Positions 1 through 8,801 are shown, counted from the first letter of the stretch. The stretch: 64,000 nt of DNA from Lunatibacter salilacus (GCF_009797935.1 NZ_VOLC01000011.1:177012-241011); one strand, 5' to 3'. Made by a program: numbers and translations. Notes: generated by a model not told the origin, from the letters alone.

Positions 1-31
1 ATTTGAACCCCTAAAACCTTATGAATTCTCA

Positions 32-50
32 ATAGCATTTTAAATGCTAT
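32..50 (+). terminator. Hairpin followed by T-run
   Basis: A near-perfect palindrome (ATAGCATTT and its complement) is followed at once by a T-rich tract (about 51-63). This fits a Rho-independent terminator for a plus-strand gene left of the window. It is AT-rich, so stability is modest. Confidence 0.4.
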
Positions 51-254
51 ATTTTTTTATTTCACAAACTGAAAAGCCAAGATGCTCCCTAATCCCCGCC
101 TTTAATCCCAACTGAAAAATACCCACCCTGCAACCTATAGACAAATTTAAATTGAATTAATGAATTAATTCAATCATCAAAGCGGGATAGAACATGTCTC
201 CGGGGTTTTTAGACTATGGGTTGGGTTGGCAAAAATATTTAAACTTGAAAAAAT

Positions 255-1322
255 TTAATTCCCCAATCCTTTTATGACTACGTTACCTGTTCCACCTGCT
301 TGGCAGGGATATTGGAATTCCCTCCTTGCTCCCCGGACATCATTAATAGTTTTATAAAAATCATCCAGATACTTTAAGGTAGACCGGATATACTTTTTGT
401 CCAGAAGTTCACTATTTATATAAAGAGAATAGATATCTTCTTTTAGTTCATTAAAATGAAGGAAGACGCTATCGAAGCCTGCCATTTCATCCATACAAAA
501 GCCCCGGTACCTCCTCTGTCTGATAGATCGCATGTCTAATTCAACTGCCGGCTTGGCGTAAGGTGCGCCGACTATACCTGCATGATCAAAATCATATGGA
601 ACGGTAACTGGCCTGGATGAGGAATCAGGAGCAATCAGTTTTATATTTTGTCGGTATTGCACAGACCAGTCCGTATTACCGATCATATATTGAAAGACAG
701 CCATGTTCAAAAAATCATTCCGTACGGTTTGCTCTGGCCTGATCAGTTGCTTGTCAATCGAAATACTGTTGTTTCTTGCGGCCATTTGATCTTCTTCTTC
801 CAGCAAAATCCCAAAAAAAGGGCCCTTGTCCCTTGGATTCAACTCAGGGTCATCCAATATCAGTTCCACCAATTGGGCGCGGAAACTTTTGGGAGAAATC
901 AAGTTATAAAGTTTGTAAACGTAATACTCCTGAAGGACATATTTATCCCCCCTGCAGGGCATTACCAATTTCATTCTGTCCTGTTGGTTAAAGATGGTTC
1001 CTTCACGGTTTTTTTTGGAGAAATTCAACAATAATGGAGGATGGGTGCAATTTCCTTTGGCTCTGCGAAAATTACCCCGTGTCCGGCTTCGAATAGGAAT
1101 GGAAATCAGGGAGGAATCCTCGCCTAGGTAGGATATGGTAATTGGCCGGAATTGCGGTTTACCCGTTCGGTCATTCAACAACTCCTTCAAATCACCTGAG
1201 AGTGTAATTGGAATTATTTCATCCCCAAACAACGATATCGGTTGGGCATTCAATAGGCCTGAAATTAGAAAAAGAACAAGCAGGCCTATGGTTTTTATTT
1301 TCTTTTGTATGCTGCCATCCAT
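255..1322 (-). CDS. Secreted kinase-like (CotH/HipA-like) hypothetical protein
   Basis: 355 aa with an N-terminal signal peptide (KKIKTIGLLVLFLISGLLNAQ), so probably exported. It is a paralogue of the protein at 2319-3347: both share an R-R-rich stretch near residue 80, K-L-V-x-P-C, a Y-Y/C-x-Y-K-L-Y helix, and a C-terminal block NTDWS...QNI...VPYDFD...APYA. The order Asp, Asn, then DFD resembles the catalytic loop and metal-binding segment of atypical kinases such as CotH or HipA. The kinase-like call is an inference from these short motifs. It is divergent from the PycTM-type gene at 1526. No substrate can be assigned. Confidence 0.5.
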   Translation of the reverse strand: MDGSIQKKIKTIGLLVLFLISGLLNAQPISLFGDEIIPITLSGDLKELLNDRTGKPQFRPITISYLGEDSSLISIPIRSRTRGNFRRAKGNCTHPPLLLNFSKKNREGTIFNQQDRMKLVMPCRGDKYVLQEYYVYKLYNLISPKSFRAQLVELILDDPELNPRDKGPFFGILLEEEDQMAARNNSISIDKQLIRPEQTVRNDFLNMAVFQYMIGNTDWSVQYRQNIKLIAPDSSSRPVTVPYDFDHAGIVGAPYAKPAVELDMRSIRQRRYRGFCMDEMAGFDSVFLHFNELKEDIYSLYINSELLDKKYIRSTLKYLDDFYKTINDVRGARREFQYPCQAGGTGNVVIKGLGN

Positions 1323-1443
1323 AGTTGCGGCTTTTTATTGGAGTTGAATCCAAAGGGGTTCCCCATTGAATTTTTCCCTTGGCATGAACCTGTCCTAATT
1401 TAAAAAAATAATCAAAATTAACATGCCTAATGTCAAAAAATAA

Positions 1444-1464
1444 TATGAATATGTTATATTCATA
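1444..1464. promoter_or_regulatory. Inverted repeat upstream of PycTM-type gene
   Basis: Nine-bp arms TATGAATAT and ATATTCATA are separated by 3 nt, about 60 bp before the start at 1526 and inside the divergent intergenic region. It could be an operator for either divergent gene. AT-richness makes chance occurrence possible. Confidence 0.3.
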
Positions 1465-1525
1465 AAAATGATAGGAACGGTTTGGGTGTTTTTAAAAATA
1501 TGGGGATTGAAAATTTTGATACAGT

Positions 1526-2092
1526 ATGGAAAGTGAAATAGAAGACCGTAAAAAAAAATCAGGAAGAGAAAGGGAGACACTTTTTCGCACAACTTATCGA
1601 AACCAAACCAATTTGAGGCAGATCATTGATAACAAGGCGAACATTATCATCAGTATCAATACCGTTATCATATCCTCCATCATCGCTATTTCCGGATATG
1701 GGATAATTGCAGATCAAATGGATTTTTATCGGTACAACATTATTATCCCAATGATGATAATCGTTCTTTCCTGCCTCACATCCGCTATTTTGGCCATCTT
1801 GGCTGCTCAACCCAAAATAATTGAGTCCCATTTAAAACCTAATCTCTCCGAAAAACAAAGTTTGCTGTTCTTTGGGGTGATTGCTGAATATTCTCAAAAG
1901 GATTACATTGCAAAGATGGAAGAGTTATTGCATTCCAGAAAAGATATTTACGAGCAAATGCTCATAGATTTGTATGGTCAGGGTGTTATTCTAAAACAGA
2001 AATATAATTTGTTAGGATACGCCTACCAGGTGAACATGTATGGGTTTGGAATTGGCGTACTTGCTTTTTTGATCTTCTTGCTTTTTCATTAA
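1526..2092 (+). CDS. PycTM / DUF5706-type membrane protein, orphan
   Basis: 188 aa. A charged N-terminus leads into an amphipathic helix and the segment LRQIIDNKANIIISINTVI, typical of the Pycsar effector TM domain (PF18967, formerly DUF5706: I-x-D-x-K-A followed by a first membrane helix). Hydrophobic segments lie at about residues 40-60, 70-92 and 168-187. In characterised Pycsar anti-phage systems this domain is the membrane effector triggered by cCMP or cUMP made by a neighbouring PycC cyclase. No cyclase gene lies next to this one. Its neighbours are two secreted kinase-like paralogues. Family assignment is fairly secure; a defence role is not shown. Confidence 0.65.
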   Translation: MESEIEDRKKKSGRERETLFRTTYRNQTNLRQIIDNKANIIISINTVIISSIIAISGYGIIADQMDFYRYNIIIPMMIIVLSCLTSAILAILAAQPKIIESHLKPNLSEKQSLLFFGVIAEYSQKDYIAKMEELLHSRKDIYEQMLIDLYGQGVILKQKYNLLGYAYQVNMYGFGIGVLAFLIFLLFH

Positions 2093-2318
2093 AACTCCCC
2101 TCTTTTTTGGAGATTATTGATTATATTTATCCAATTACTTTATATAGTGATTTTTATATTTTTTTATTTGGTATTGCAGGATGTGTTTAAAATTATCCAT
2201 TCGGGTGGCACAATCTAATTATTCTGGTTTGTGCAAATATACGGATTTCATTGCGCTAAAAGGAGCAGTTTATCCGGTGGGTGTTGAAGCAAAAGGTATA
2301 CAATGAAATAAGATATAG

Positions 2319-3347
2319 ATGAAGCTGGGATTAGCTGCTTTTGTTTTTTTCTTGCTGTTATATAGTATCAACGTTGCCCAGGAAGCACCCGGTAAGGAGC
2401 TTTTTGGGAACCCAAATTCCTTAGAGATTCGATTGGGATACGCTTTTAGAGAACTGCGGAGAAGCAATAGCGACAAACGTTATTTCCCGACATATCTTCA
2501 TTATAGAATTGAAAAAGAAGCTTGGGATTCCATCCAGGTTGATGTCCGTGCTAGGGGTGTTTACAGGAGAAAAAATTGTTTCTTCACTCCTTTGAGGGTG
2601 AGGATAAATGCAAAGGAAAGAAGTGGTACCTTGTTTGAAGACCATAAAACCCTCAAGCTGGTACTTCCGTGCCTGACCCATGGGAATGCCAATGATTTGA
2701 TTCTCATGGAGTATCTATGTTACAAACTCTATGAATTAATCACCCCCTATTATTTTAGAACTAGATTAATAGCGCTGAGGTTAACTGATGAGCGGGGTAG
2801 ACAGTCTAAATCATATGATCTGAAAGCCTTTTTTATCGAGGACGAAGACTTGATGGCTAAAAGATTGGGTGGAAAAATCATGAAAGCTGAGGAAATATAT
2901 CCTTTCCTTCTGCAGGATACCTCTGCTGTCAGACATGATTTTTTCCAGTTCATGATTGCCAATACCGATTGGTCCGCCGTTTCCCAACATAATATCAGGA
3001 TTCTACAGGTCCCTCCCATAACCAAAATCCACGTGCCATATGATTTTGATATGTCGGGCCTGGTCAACGCCCCTTATGCGCAAGTGAGTGAATTTCTCCC
3101 CATATCTGACGTCCGTGAGCGGTTATATCGGGGTTTTTGCCGTGGTGAAGAATTATTTCAATTTATAAGAGCTGAATTTATATCATTTGAAGATCAATTT
3201 TTGGGGATTTTAAGTGAAATAGAAACAGAAATCCACCCGGATGAGAAGGATCGCCTTCGGGAATTCTTTGATGCATTCTTTACCATCTTAAAGAGCGACC
3301 GAGAGTTTAATGAAAATATAGCATCAAAATGCAGAACCACACGATAA
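2319..3347 (+). CDS. Secreted kinase-like (CotH/HipA-like) hypothetical protein, paralogue of 255-1322
   Basis: 342 aa with a signal peptide (MKLGLAAFVFFLLLYSINVAQ). It aligns along its length with the product of 255-1322, sharing KLVLPC, YLCYKLYELI, an acidic F-x-I-E-D-E-D segment near residue 180, and the C-terminal NTDWS...HNIRI...VPYDFDMSG...APYAQ block. The conserved Asp-Asn-DFD order suggests an atypical kinase-like fold acting outside the cytoplasm; this is inference. A 93-bp gap separates it from the downstream phosphatase gene, so the two may be co-transcribed. Confidence 0.5.
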   Translation: MKLGLAAFVFFLLLYSINVAQEAPGKELFGNPNSLEIRLGYAFRELRRSNSDKRYFPTYLHYRIEKEAWDSIQVDVRARGVYRRKNCFFTPLRVRINAKERSGTLFEDHKTLKLVLPCLTHGNANDLILMEYLCYKLYELITPYYFRTRLIALRLTDERGRQSKSYDLKAFFIEDEDLMAKRLGGKIMKAEEIYPFLLQDTSAVRHDFFQFMIANTDWSAVSQHNIRILQVPPITKIHVPYDFDMSGLVNAPYAQVSEFLPISDVRERLYRGFCRGEELFQFIRAEFISFEDQFLGILSEIETEIHPDEKDRLREFFDAFFTILKSDREFNENIASKCRTTR

Positions 3348-3439
3348 ACAGAAATAATTCAAAACCATTTTTGACAGTGACTCTTACATCGTTAAAAACG
3401 GTTTGGGGTGATCAATTAAGAATAATAAATTGAAAAATC

Positions 3440-4885
3440 ATGAAAAAGAAAGGCCTGATTCTCCGCATATGTACGCACGGATTTCTCTTAGTCTTCCTGC
3501 AATCAACCTATGGTCAAAGCCTCCTTGTCTCCCCTTATCTGCAGCCAGGTGATTCACCCAAACTCAGAAAGGAACAAAAGGTGGTAGTCTGGCAAACAGA
3601 CAGTATCCCCGGTGATTTTAGAGTGGAATGGGCACTTGGAAATTCTGTAGAATCCGCGCCTAAGCCCAAGTCAGTCAAAATCTCCTCCGTTAAACTCCAT
3701 CTGGACAATGAAACCTCCTATCTTTATCGGGCAACCCTTAAGGGGTTAAATTTTGATGAAATCTATACCTACCGGGTTTCTTTGGGTGAAACTGTCCTGG
3801 CTGAAAACACCTTCACATCCCGCACAAAGAAATCCCAGACAAAATTTACTGTGTTTGGGGACCCTGGAGTGGGATCAGTAGAACAGGCTGCGTTGGCTTA
3901 CCAGATGTACCAGCACAATCCACAATTCGCCCTTGTCACCGGTGACATGGCTTATTCCTATGGCCGGGCACTGGAGTATAGGTTCCGCTTCTTTCCGTAT
4001 TACCTAAGGCGGGTGGCTACGCCGGATAAAGGCGCCCCCCTGATGGGTTCCATCCCCTTCTATATGCTTCTCGGAAATCATGATATTTATAGTGCTGATT
4101 TTGAGAAATACCCCGACGGGTTGGCTTATTTTTATTACAGCGATTTGCCGCTGAATGCCCCCATACCTCAGCAGGTGGTAAAACCGGAGGGAGACCAGAG
4201 TTTGGTTCGTGCTTTTTTGAAAAACACGTCCCCAAGGTATCCAAGGGTTTCCAATTATTCCTTTGAATATGGTAATGTTTATATTGCTTGCCTGGACGCC
4301 AATTACTATGCCAATCCCTTGGACCCTTCGCTGATTCAATGGCTCGAAAAGGATATAAAAAGCAGCAAGGCTGATTGGAAAATTGTGGCTTTCCATCATC
4401 CGCCTTTCAGTTCCAGCCACCAGCATTATGAATATCAGGTAATGCGATTATTGTCACCTGTGATAGAAGGCTTGGGAGTGGACTTGGTGTTTAACGGTCA
4501 TATACACAACTATCAGCGCACCTTTCCCCTAAAGTTTGAACCTGAAAAAGATGAAGCTGGAACAAGGTACATTATATCAGATGAAGGGAGTGTGAATGGA
4601 GAATTTAGGCTGGACAAACATTTTGACGGCACTACAAACACCCAGGCAGATGGTATAATATATATCATCAGCGGTGCCGGCGGTGCCGGTCTTTATGAAC
4701 CCGAAATAAGTGAGAATTCTGATCTATGGAAGGAAGGCCCTCCCGGAAACTGGGTACCCTACACCGTGAAACTGGTTTCAGATAGGCATTCCTTTACGAT
4801 GGTAGAAACTAACGGAAAAGTGTTAACCTTGAAGCAAATTGATGCGGAAGGAAAGGTATTCGATCAAATCAAAATGACCAAGTAA
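3440..4885 (+). CDS. Purple-acid-phosphatase-like metallophosphoesterase, secreted
   Basis: 481 aa with a signal peptide ending near residue 25. An N-terminal FN3-like domain (about 30-130) precedes a calcineurin-type metallophosphoesterase domain. All metal-ligand motifs of purple acid phosphatases are visible in order: GDPG (~140), GDMAY (~168), GNHD (~212), FHHPPF (~315) and GHIHNYQR (~352). It should hydrolyse phosphomonoesters in the periplasm or outside the cell. It is followed after 15 bp by the alcohol dehydrogenase gene. The domain order and length match bacterial purple-acid-phosphatase-like proteins; the natural substrate is unknown. Confidence 0.85.
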   Translation: MKKKGLILRICTHGFLLVFLQSTYGQSLLVSPYLQPGDSPKLRKEQKVVVWQTDSIPGDFRVEWALGNSVESAPKPKSVKISSVKLHLDNETSYLYRATLKGLNFDEIYTYRVSLGETVLAENTFTSRTKKSQTKFTVFGDPGVGSVEQAALAYQMYQHNPQFALVTGDMAYSYGRALEYRFRFFPYYLRRVATPDKGAPLMGSIPFYMLLGNHDIYSADFEKYPDGLAYFYYSDLPLNAPIPQQVVKPEGDQSLVRAFLKNTSPRYPRVSNYSFEYGNVYIACLDANYYANPLDPSLIQWLEKDIKSSKADWKIVAFHHPPFSSSHQHYEYQVMRLLSPVIEGLGVDLVFNGHIHNYQRTFPLKFEPEKDEAGTRYIISDEGSVNGEFRLDKHFDGTTNTQADGIIYIISGAGGAGLYEPEISENSDLWKEGPPGNWVPYTVKLVSDRHSFTMVETNGKVLTLKQIDAEGKVFDQIKMTK

Positions 4886-4899
4886 TCGATTTTAAGTAT

Positions 4900-5928
4900 A
4901 TGAAAGCCTGGCTTCTAAATCGAATTTCAAATCTGGATACAGCTTCACGTCCGCTGGAACTTACGGAAATCCCTGTCCCTGTACCAAAAGATTTCGAAAT
5001 ACTTATTAAGGTTCTCTGTTGTGGGATATGCCATACGGAATTGGATGAAATCGAAGGCCGGACACCCCCAGAGCAGTACCCCATTATACTAGGCCATCAA
5101 GTAGTGGGAATAGTAGAGAAATGCGGCAAGCATACCACATATTTCAAAAGCGGGGATAGGGTAGGCGTAGCATGGATATCCGCTGCCTGTGGCCAATGTG
5201 AATACTGTGTGGCGGGACTGGAAAATTTATGCCCTGATTTCAAGGCTACAGGAAGGGATACTAACGGGGGTTACGCCGAATTCATGGTTGTAGACGAGCG
5301 TTTTGCCTATCCTATTCCTTCCACATTTTCCGACAATGAAGCCGCACCCTTATTATGTGCCGGAGCCATCGGCTACCGGTCACTGAGGCTAACGGTCATT
5401 ACGGATGGGCAGACACTAGGCCTCACTGGTTTTGGGGCTTCCGGTCACCTTGTTCTGAAAATGGCCCTACATCTGTATCCAAATTCACCTGTATATGTTT
5501 TTGCAAGGAGCAAAGATGAGCAAAAGTTCGCTTTGGATCTAGGAGCTACTTGGGCAGGAAAGATCACAGATACTCCCCCTCAAAAAGCCAATGCCATTAT
5601 CGATACCACTCCTGTTTGGACCACAGCGGTAGACTCCCTGTTGCATTTGAAGCCCGGGGGCAGACTGGTGATCAACGCCATTCGCAAAGAGTCAGGTGAC
5701 CTGGATGCCCTTTTGAACATCTCCTATCAGGATCATTTGTGGATGGAAAAGGAGATAAAAACAGTAGCTAACATAACACGAACAGATGTAAGCGAGTTTC
5801 TTACACTGGCAGCTTCCATACCAATTATCCCGGCTGTAGAAACCTATCCATTCGACAAAGCTAATGAGGCCATAATGGATCTCAAACACAAACATGTGAT
5901 GGGAGCCAAGGTTTTGGTATGCGGATAA
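4900..5928 (+). CDS. Zinc-dependent alcohol dehydrogenase
   Basis: 342 aa medium-chain dehydrogenase (GroES-like N-terminal plus Rossmann domain). Catalytic zinc ligands are seen in CGICHTE (~40), GHQ (~65, where most relatives have GHE) and LLCAG (~152). The structural zinc site CGQCEYCVAGLENLC (~98-111) has all four cysteines. The nucleotide-binding segment is GFGASGH (~176). It is expected to oxidise alcohols or reduce aldehydes with NAD(P). The start lies 15 bp after the phosphatase stop, suggesting one transcript, although no metabolic link between the two is evident. Confidence 0.88.
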   Translation: MKAWLLNRISNLDTASRPLELTEIPVPVPKDFEILIKVLCCGICHTELDEIEGRTPPEQYPIILGHQVVGIVEKCGKHTTYFKSGDRVGVAWISAACGQCEYCVAGLENLCPDFKATGRDTNGGYAEFMVVDERFAYPIPSTFSDNEAAPLLCAGAIGYRSLRLTVITDGQTLGLTGFGASGHLVLKMALHLYPNSPVYVFARSKDEQKFALDLGATWAGKITDTPPQKANAIIDTTPVWTTAVDSLLHLKPGGRLVINAIRKESGDLDALLNISYQDHLWMEKEIKTVANITRTDVSEFLTLAASIPIIPAVETYPFDKANEAIMDLKHKHVMGAKVLVCG

Positions 5929-6062
5929 ACCTAAAATTTTTACCTGCTTTTGTTTTCGATGACATAACGCACCTTATCCGTTTAAAATCAGAATAGTATT
6001 TTGTGGTGAATACTACTTCTATAATCCAAGAACAAATGCAGCGAAATCTCCAGCCAAGTTGT

Positions 6063-6716
6063 TCACGAACCGGTGCTTTTTTTAAGGTAAGGCGACTGGT
6101 CAAATGCCTGATCGATGGTAGATCTTAGCCGCTGATTGATTTGGGACCGGCCGGCTTCCATTACACCATTGATCACCGCGCTCCACGGTACAGCTACATT
6201 ATTATTCACTTGGCCGTTTCTATTATCGGTCATTTGAATAAAAAGTGTGCCCGAAGTATACCCACTCCTGTATACAGGATAATAATATCCCGGGTAATAC
6301 CAAGACCAACCTGAGTACCAACCCGGATACCACCAATGCCAATAATACCAATCGTAATAATAGTAAATATGGGTACTGGTGGATACTGAAGGAAGGATAA
6401 TGACATCTGGCCCGTCATTTTTTTCTACCTCTGTCCAACCAAGATTGAGCATATTTTCCCTGATGCTATTTAAGATGATTTCACCGTGTGGCGCTGAAAC
6501 AAATTCAGGTTCATTTCTTTCCGGGTGGTTGAAATTCTGCTTTTCTACTTTTATCACTTCATCCGGCAAAGCGAAAGTACTGACAGCTTTAAAGTCGAAC
6601 CCGGCATCGAAATTTGTATAAACTGCGTCAATTTTATCGATATATCCCGGATCATCTGAATAGCATCCATAGACTACGGCCAGAATCAATGCGATGTATT
6701 TAAATTGCTTTTCCAT
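6063..6716 (-). CDS. DUF4136 lipoprotein with Tyr/Trp-rich segment
   Basis: 217 aa. A short hydrophobic leader ends in a lipobox (VVYGC), so the mature N-terminus would be a lipid-modified Cys near residue 20. The body matches DUF4136 (PF13590): an F-D-F-K-A-V-S-T-F motif after the N-terminus, a ~40-residue helix, then a late T-L-F-I-Q-M-T-D strand and a W-x-A-V-I-N-G helix typical of the family. Between them lies an extraordinary run of Tyr and Trp (about residues 117-150). The function of DUF4136 is unknown; envelope location is inferred from the lipobox. Confidence 0.75.
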   Translation of the reverse strand: MEKQFKYIALILAVVYGCYSDDPGYIDKIDAVYTNFDAGFDFKAVSTFALPDEVIKVEKQNFNHPERNEPEFVSAPHGEIILNSIRENMLNLGWTEVEKNDGPDVIILPSVSTSTHIYYYYDWYYWHWWYPGWYSGWSWYYPGYYYPVYRSGYTSGTLFIQMTDNRNGQVNNNVAVPWSAVINGVMEAGRSQINQRLRSTIDQAFDQSPYLKKSTGS

Positions 6717-7017
6717 TGGTTCATTTTTTTATTATCCAGAAATCCTTCTGGCTAATTTTAAATTCCAAATTCGAAAAAATGAACAGCAATAAAAATGATT
6801 TAAATCATTGGGAATAAATATATTTATCAGGATTTTACCCTCGTCCCAAGGTAGAATTAAGTCAGAAATTGGTAAAAATTCCCCTATGCGAACTATGTTG
6901 ATTTGATTATTGGAAAGAATTTCGTTTTAAGATGAAAAATTGTCTACCAATTTCGAGTTTGGAAACTGTCAGCTAATTTAGAATTATATTGCAAAAAACT
7001 AAACAGATAATATATCG

Positions 7018-7953
7018 ATGTTACCAATTAAAACCTTATTTCTTTTCCTTTTATTCTCTCCTTGTTTATTGGCACAGACCCAGAAAGTTTGGCTCGATGC
7101 CGATACGGGCAATGAAATGGACGATCTATATGCCATCGCCCGAGTTTTGAAAGATGAAAAAATCGAATTAATCGGATTAAGTTCCGCCCATTTTAATAAT
7201 CCGGACCTGTTGGTCTTTGATAAATGGAATGCCTATGATACAAGGGGTTTGGTGACGGTGGAAGACAGTCAACGCCTGAATGAAGAGATGCTTGAGATTA
7301 TGGGCATGATGGAACTCCCACATCCCTTGGGTGCGGATAGACAGATTGGCCGGGCTTGGGGAGGGCAGGAGCCGAGGGATTCCCCGGCCGCCCAAGCTAT
7401 AATTCAGGCTGTTCATGAGCTAGAAGAAGGTGAAAAATTGGATATACTGACTTTGGGTGCGTTGACTAACATTGCCTCCGCCATTATCTTGGAACCTTCT
7501 ATTCTGCCTTCTATTAGGATCTATTCTTTAGGCGCCAGGTATTTTCTTGATAGGAAAGCATGGAGTAAGAATGAATTCAACATTAGAAATGATTTAAACG
7601 CCTTTGATTACCTGATGGATTTGGAGAAATTGGATTTTACAGTAATGCCAGTGGAGGAAGCACTTCCCTTACAATTTGATAGGGAAGAAACGTATGGAAA
7701 CCTTAACGATGAGCTTCCCCTTGAAAAAATGCTTGCAGATCGGTGGAGGGAACAAAATCCGCAAAGCCAAACTAGGGTAATGTGGGACTTGGCTTTGGTA
7801 CAGGCTTATTTACGCCCTGACCTTTCCGAAGTGTTGACCGTCAATGCCCCACCTGAAAATAAAAAGCTAAGCGTGAAGATTTTCGCCCGTATAGATGCAG
7901 AAGCCATGGAAAAGGAATTTTATGAGGTATTGAGGCGTGCCCCAAACCTTTGA
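7018..7953 (+). CDS. Inosine-uridine-type nucleoside hydrolase, exported
   Basis: 311 aa with a signal peptide (LFLFLLFSPCLLAQ). The Ca-binding signature of the nucleoside hydrolase family, normally DTDxGxDD, appears as DADTGNEMDD (~28-37). LTLGALTNIASA (~143) matches the second conserved motif, and N-E-F-N-I-R-N-D (~181) matches the Asn/Asp cluster. Export suggests scavenging of nucleosides or related ribosides. The last codons and TGA stop fall inside a palindromic repeat starting at 7944, so the C-terminus may have been reset by repeat insertion. Confidence 0.8.
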   Translation: MLPIKTLFLFLLFSPCLLAQTQKVWLDADTGNEMDDLYAIARVLKDEKIELIGLSSAHFNNPDLLVFDKWNAYDTRGLVTVEDSQRLNEEMLEIMGMMELPHPLGADRQIGRAWGGQEPRDSPAAQAIIQAVHELEEGEKLDILTLGALTNIASAIILEPSILPSIRIYSLGARYFLDRKAWSKNEFNIRNDLNAFDYLMDLEKLDFTVMPVEEALPLQFDREETYGNLNDELPLEKMLADRWREQNPQSQTRVMWDLALVQAYLRPDLSEVLTVNAPPENKKLSVKIFARIDAEAMEKEFYEVLRRAPNL

Positions 7954-7976
7954 GGTCTTCCAGACCTCGAAGGTTT
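7944..7976. repeat. Palindromic repeat, copy 1
   Basis: Inverted repeat with 15-nt arms (7944-7958 and 7962-7976; one mismatch) around a 3-nt loop. It contains the stop codon of the nucleoside hydrolase. The sequence is nearly the same as copy 3 at 8069-8101. Confidence 0.85.
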
Positions 7977-8026
7977 TCCATCTGGGCACGTTAAATCCGT
8001 TGGTTTCAAAACTGGATTCTGTAAAA

Positions 8027-8058
8027 GACCTTTGGGGTTTTTGGAAACCCCAAAGGTC
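8027..8058. repeat. Palindromic repeat, diverged or second type
   Basis: Perfect 14-nt arms (8027-8040 and 8045-8058) with a 4-nt loop TTGG. It has the same general layout as copies 1 and 3 but a GGGG/CCCC core, so it is either a diverged copy or a second class. Confidence 0.8.
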
Positions 8059-8068
8059 GGCGACGTTT

Positions 8069-8101
8069 AAACCTTTGAGGTCTTCGAGACCTCGAAGGTT
8101 T
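8069..8101. repeat. Palindromic repeat, copy 3
   Basis: Arms 8069-8083 and 8087-8101 have one mismatch and a 3-nt loop. It is nearly identical to copy 1, 125 bp away. Such short dispersed palindromes resemble REP-type elements mobilised by Y1 transposases, one of which is present at 13703-14287. Confidence 0.8.
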
Positions 8102-8147
8102 TTGCATTTGAGTATGAATTCCACCAAACCTTGATTAAATTTGAGTT

Positions 8148-8450
8148 ATGACAGAAAAAGCCAAGCCAATATTTGAGAAAGGAATCTTCTGGGATGTGAA
8201 TTTTGAAAACATCGACTATGATGCCAAATACAAATTTGTGATTGAGCGGGTATTTGAGCGGGGCGATGTGGACGATATTAGAAATTGCAGGCGTTATTAT
8301 GGGGATGGGAAAGTTTCAGATGTATTATTGAACACTAAATTTTTACCAGAAACCAGAATGTATCTTGCAAGTGCAGTATTTGATAAACCTGTTACCGAAT
8401 TTAGATGCTACAAACTCAGACAGTCGAATCCCACACTTTTTCCTTATTGA
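8148..8450 (+). CDS. DUF6922 family antitoxin-like protein
   Basis: 100 aa. F-x-K-x-I-F-W-D-V-N-F-x-x-I-D at the N-terminus, then VIERVFERGDVDDI and F-x-C-Y at the C-terminus, match DUF6922, a small protein typically encoded directly before an AbiEii-type nucleotidyltransferase toxin in Bacteroidota. The next gene (8405-8640) overlaps it by 46 nt and is the remnant of exactly such a toxin. It is therefore the likely surviving antitoxin of a dead toxin-antitoxin pair. Family recognition is from memory of its shape. Confidence 0.65.
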   Translation: MTEKAKPIFEKGIFWDVNFENIDYDAKYKFVIERVFERGDVDDIRNCRRYYGDGKVSDVLLNTKFLPETRMYLASAVFDKPVTEFRCYKLRQSNPTLFPY

Positions 8451-8640
8451 AAACCATTATGAAAATTCCTGGGCTCAGTGAATTTTCGTTGGTTGGAGGA
8501 ACTGCATTATCACGGTTCCACAGGCCATCACCTATTTTGCGGAGGCAGTGGAGGATGAAAACCCACAGAGTTTGAAAGGTCAGACCTGGGAATCTATTAA
8601 GGAATCCATCCAAGAAAAGGTAAGGGAATACCTAACGTAA
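8405..8640 (+). pseudogene. AbiEii-type nucleotidyltransferase toxin, internally deleted
   Basis: The ATG at 8405 opens MLQTQTVESHTFSLLKTIM and continues through FSLVGGTALS, the N-terminal GG-T nucleotidyltransferase motif of AbiEii/AbiGii toxins. The frame is lost after about 8511. From 8512 another frame reads TVPQAITYFAEAVEDENP through TWESIKESIQEKVREYL and stops at 8640, which is the C-terminal end expected for these toxins. The middle of the gene, including the Asp catalytic residues, is missing. This is a deletion with a frame change, not a short functional gene. Confidence 0.75.
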
Positions 8641-8801
8641 ACCCCGCAGCCCATACTATCCGGGAGTCTTATACTCTGGGTATTAAATAAATGGGTTGGT
8701 AAAATTAGAATCCTTGCAGTGGTATTTTTTTTAACTTTTGTTGATCAAATAGGTTAATCCTACTAATTTGAATTTTTATTTTATTAATTTTCACAATAGG
8801 T

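Noticed and set aside
1526..2092. A complete Pycsar anti-phage system
   Set aside because: Only the PycTM-type protein is present. Neither neighbour is a nucleotidyl cyclase; both are secreted proteins with signal peptides.
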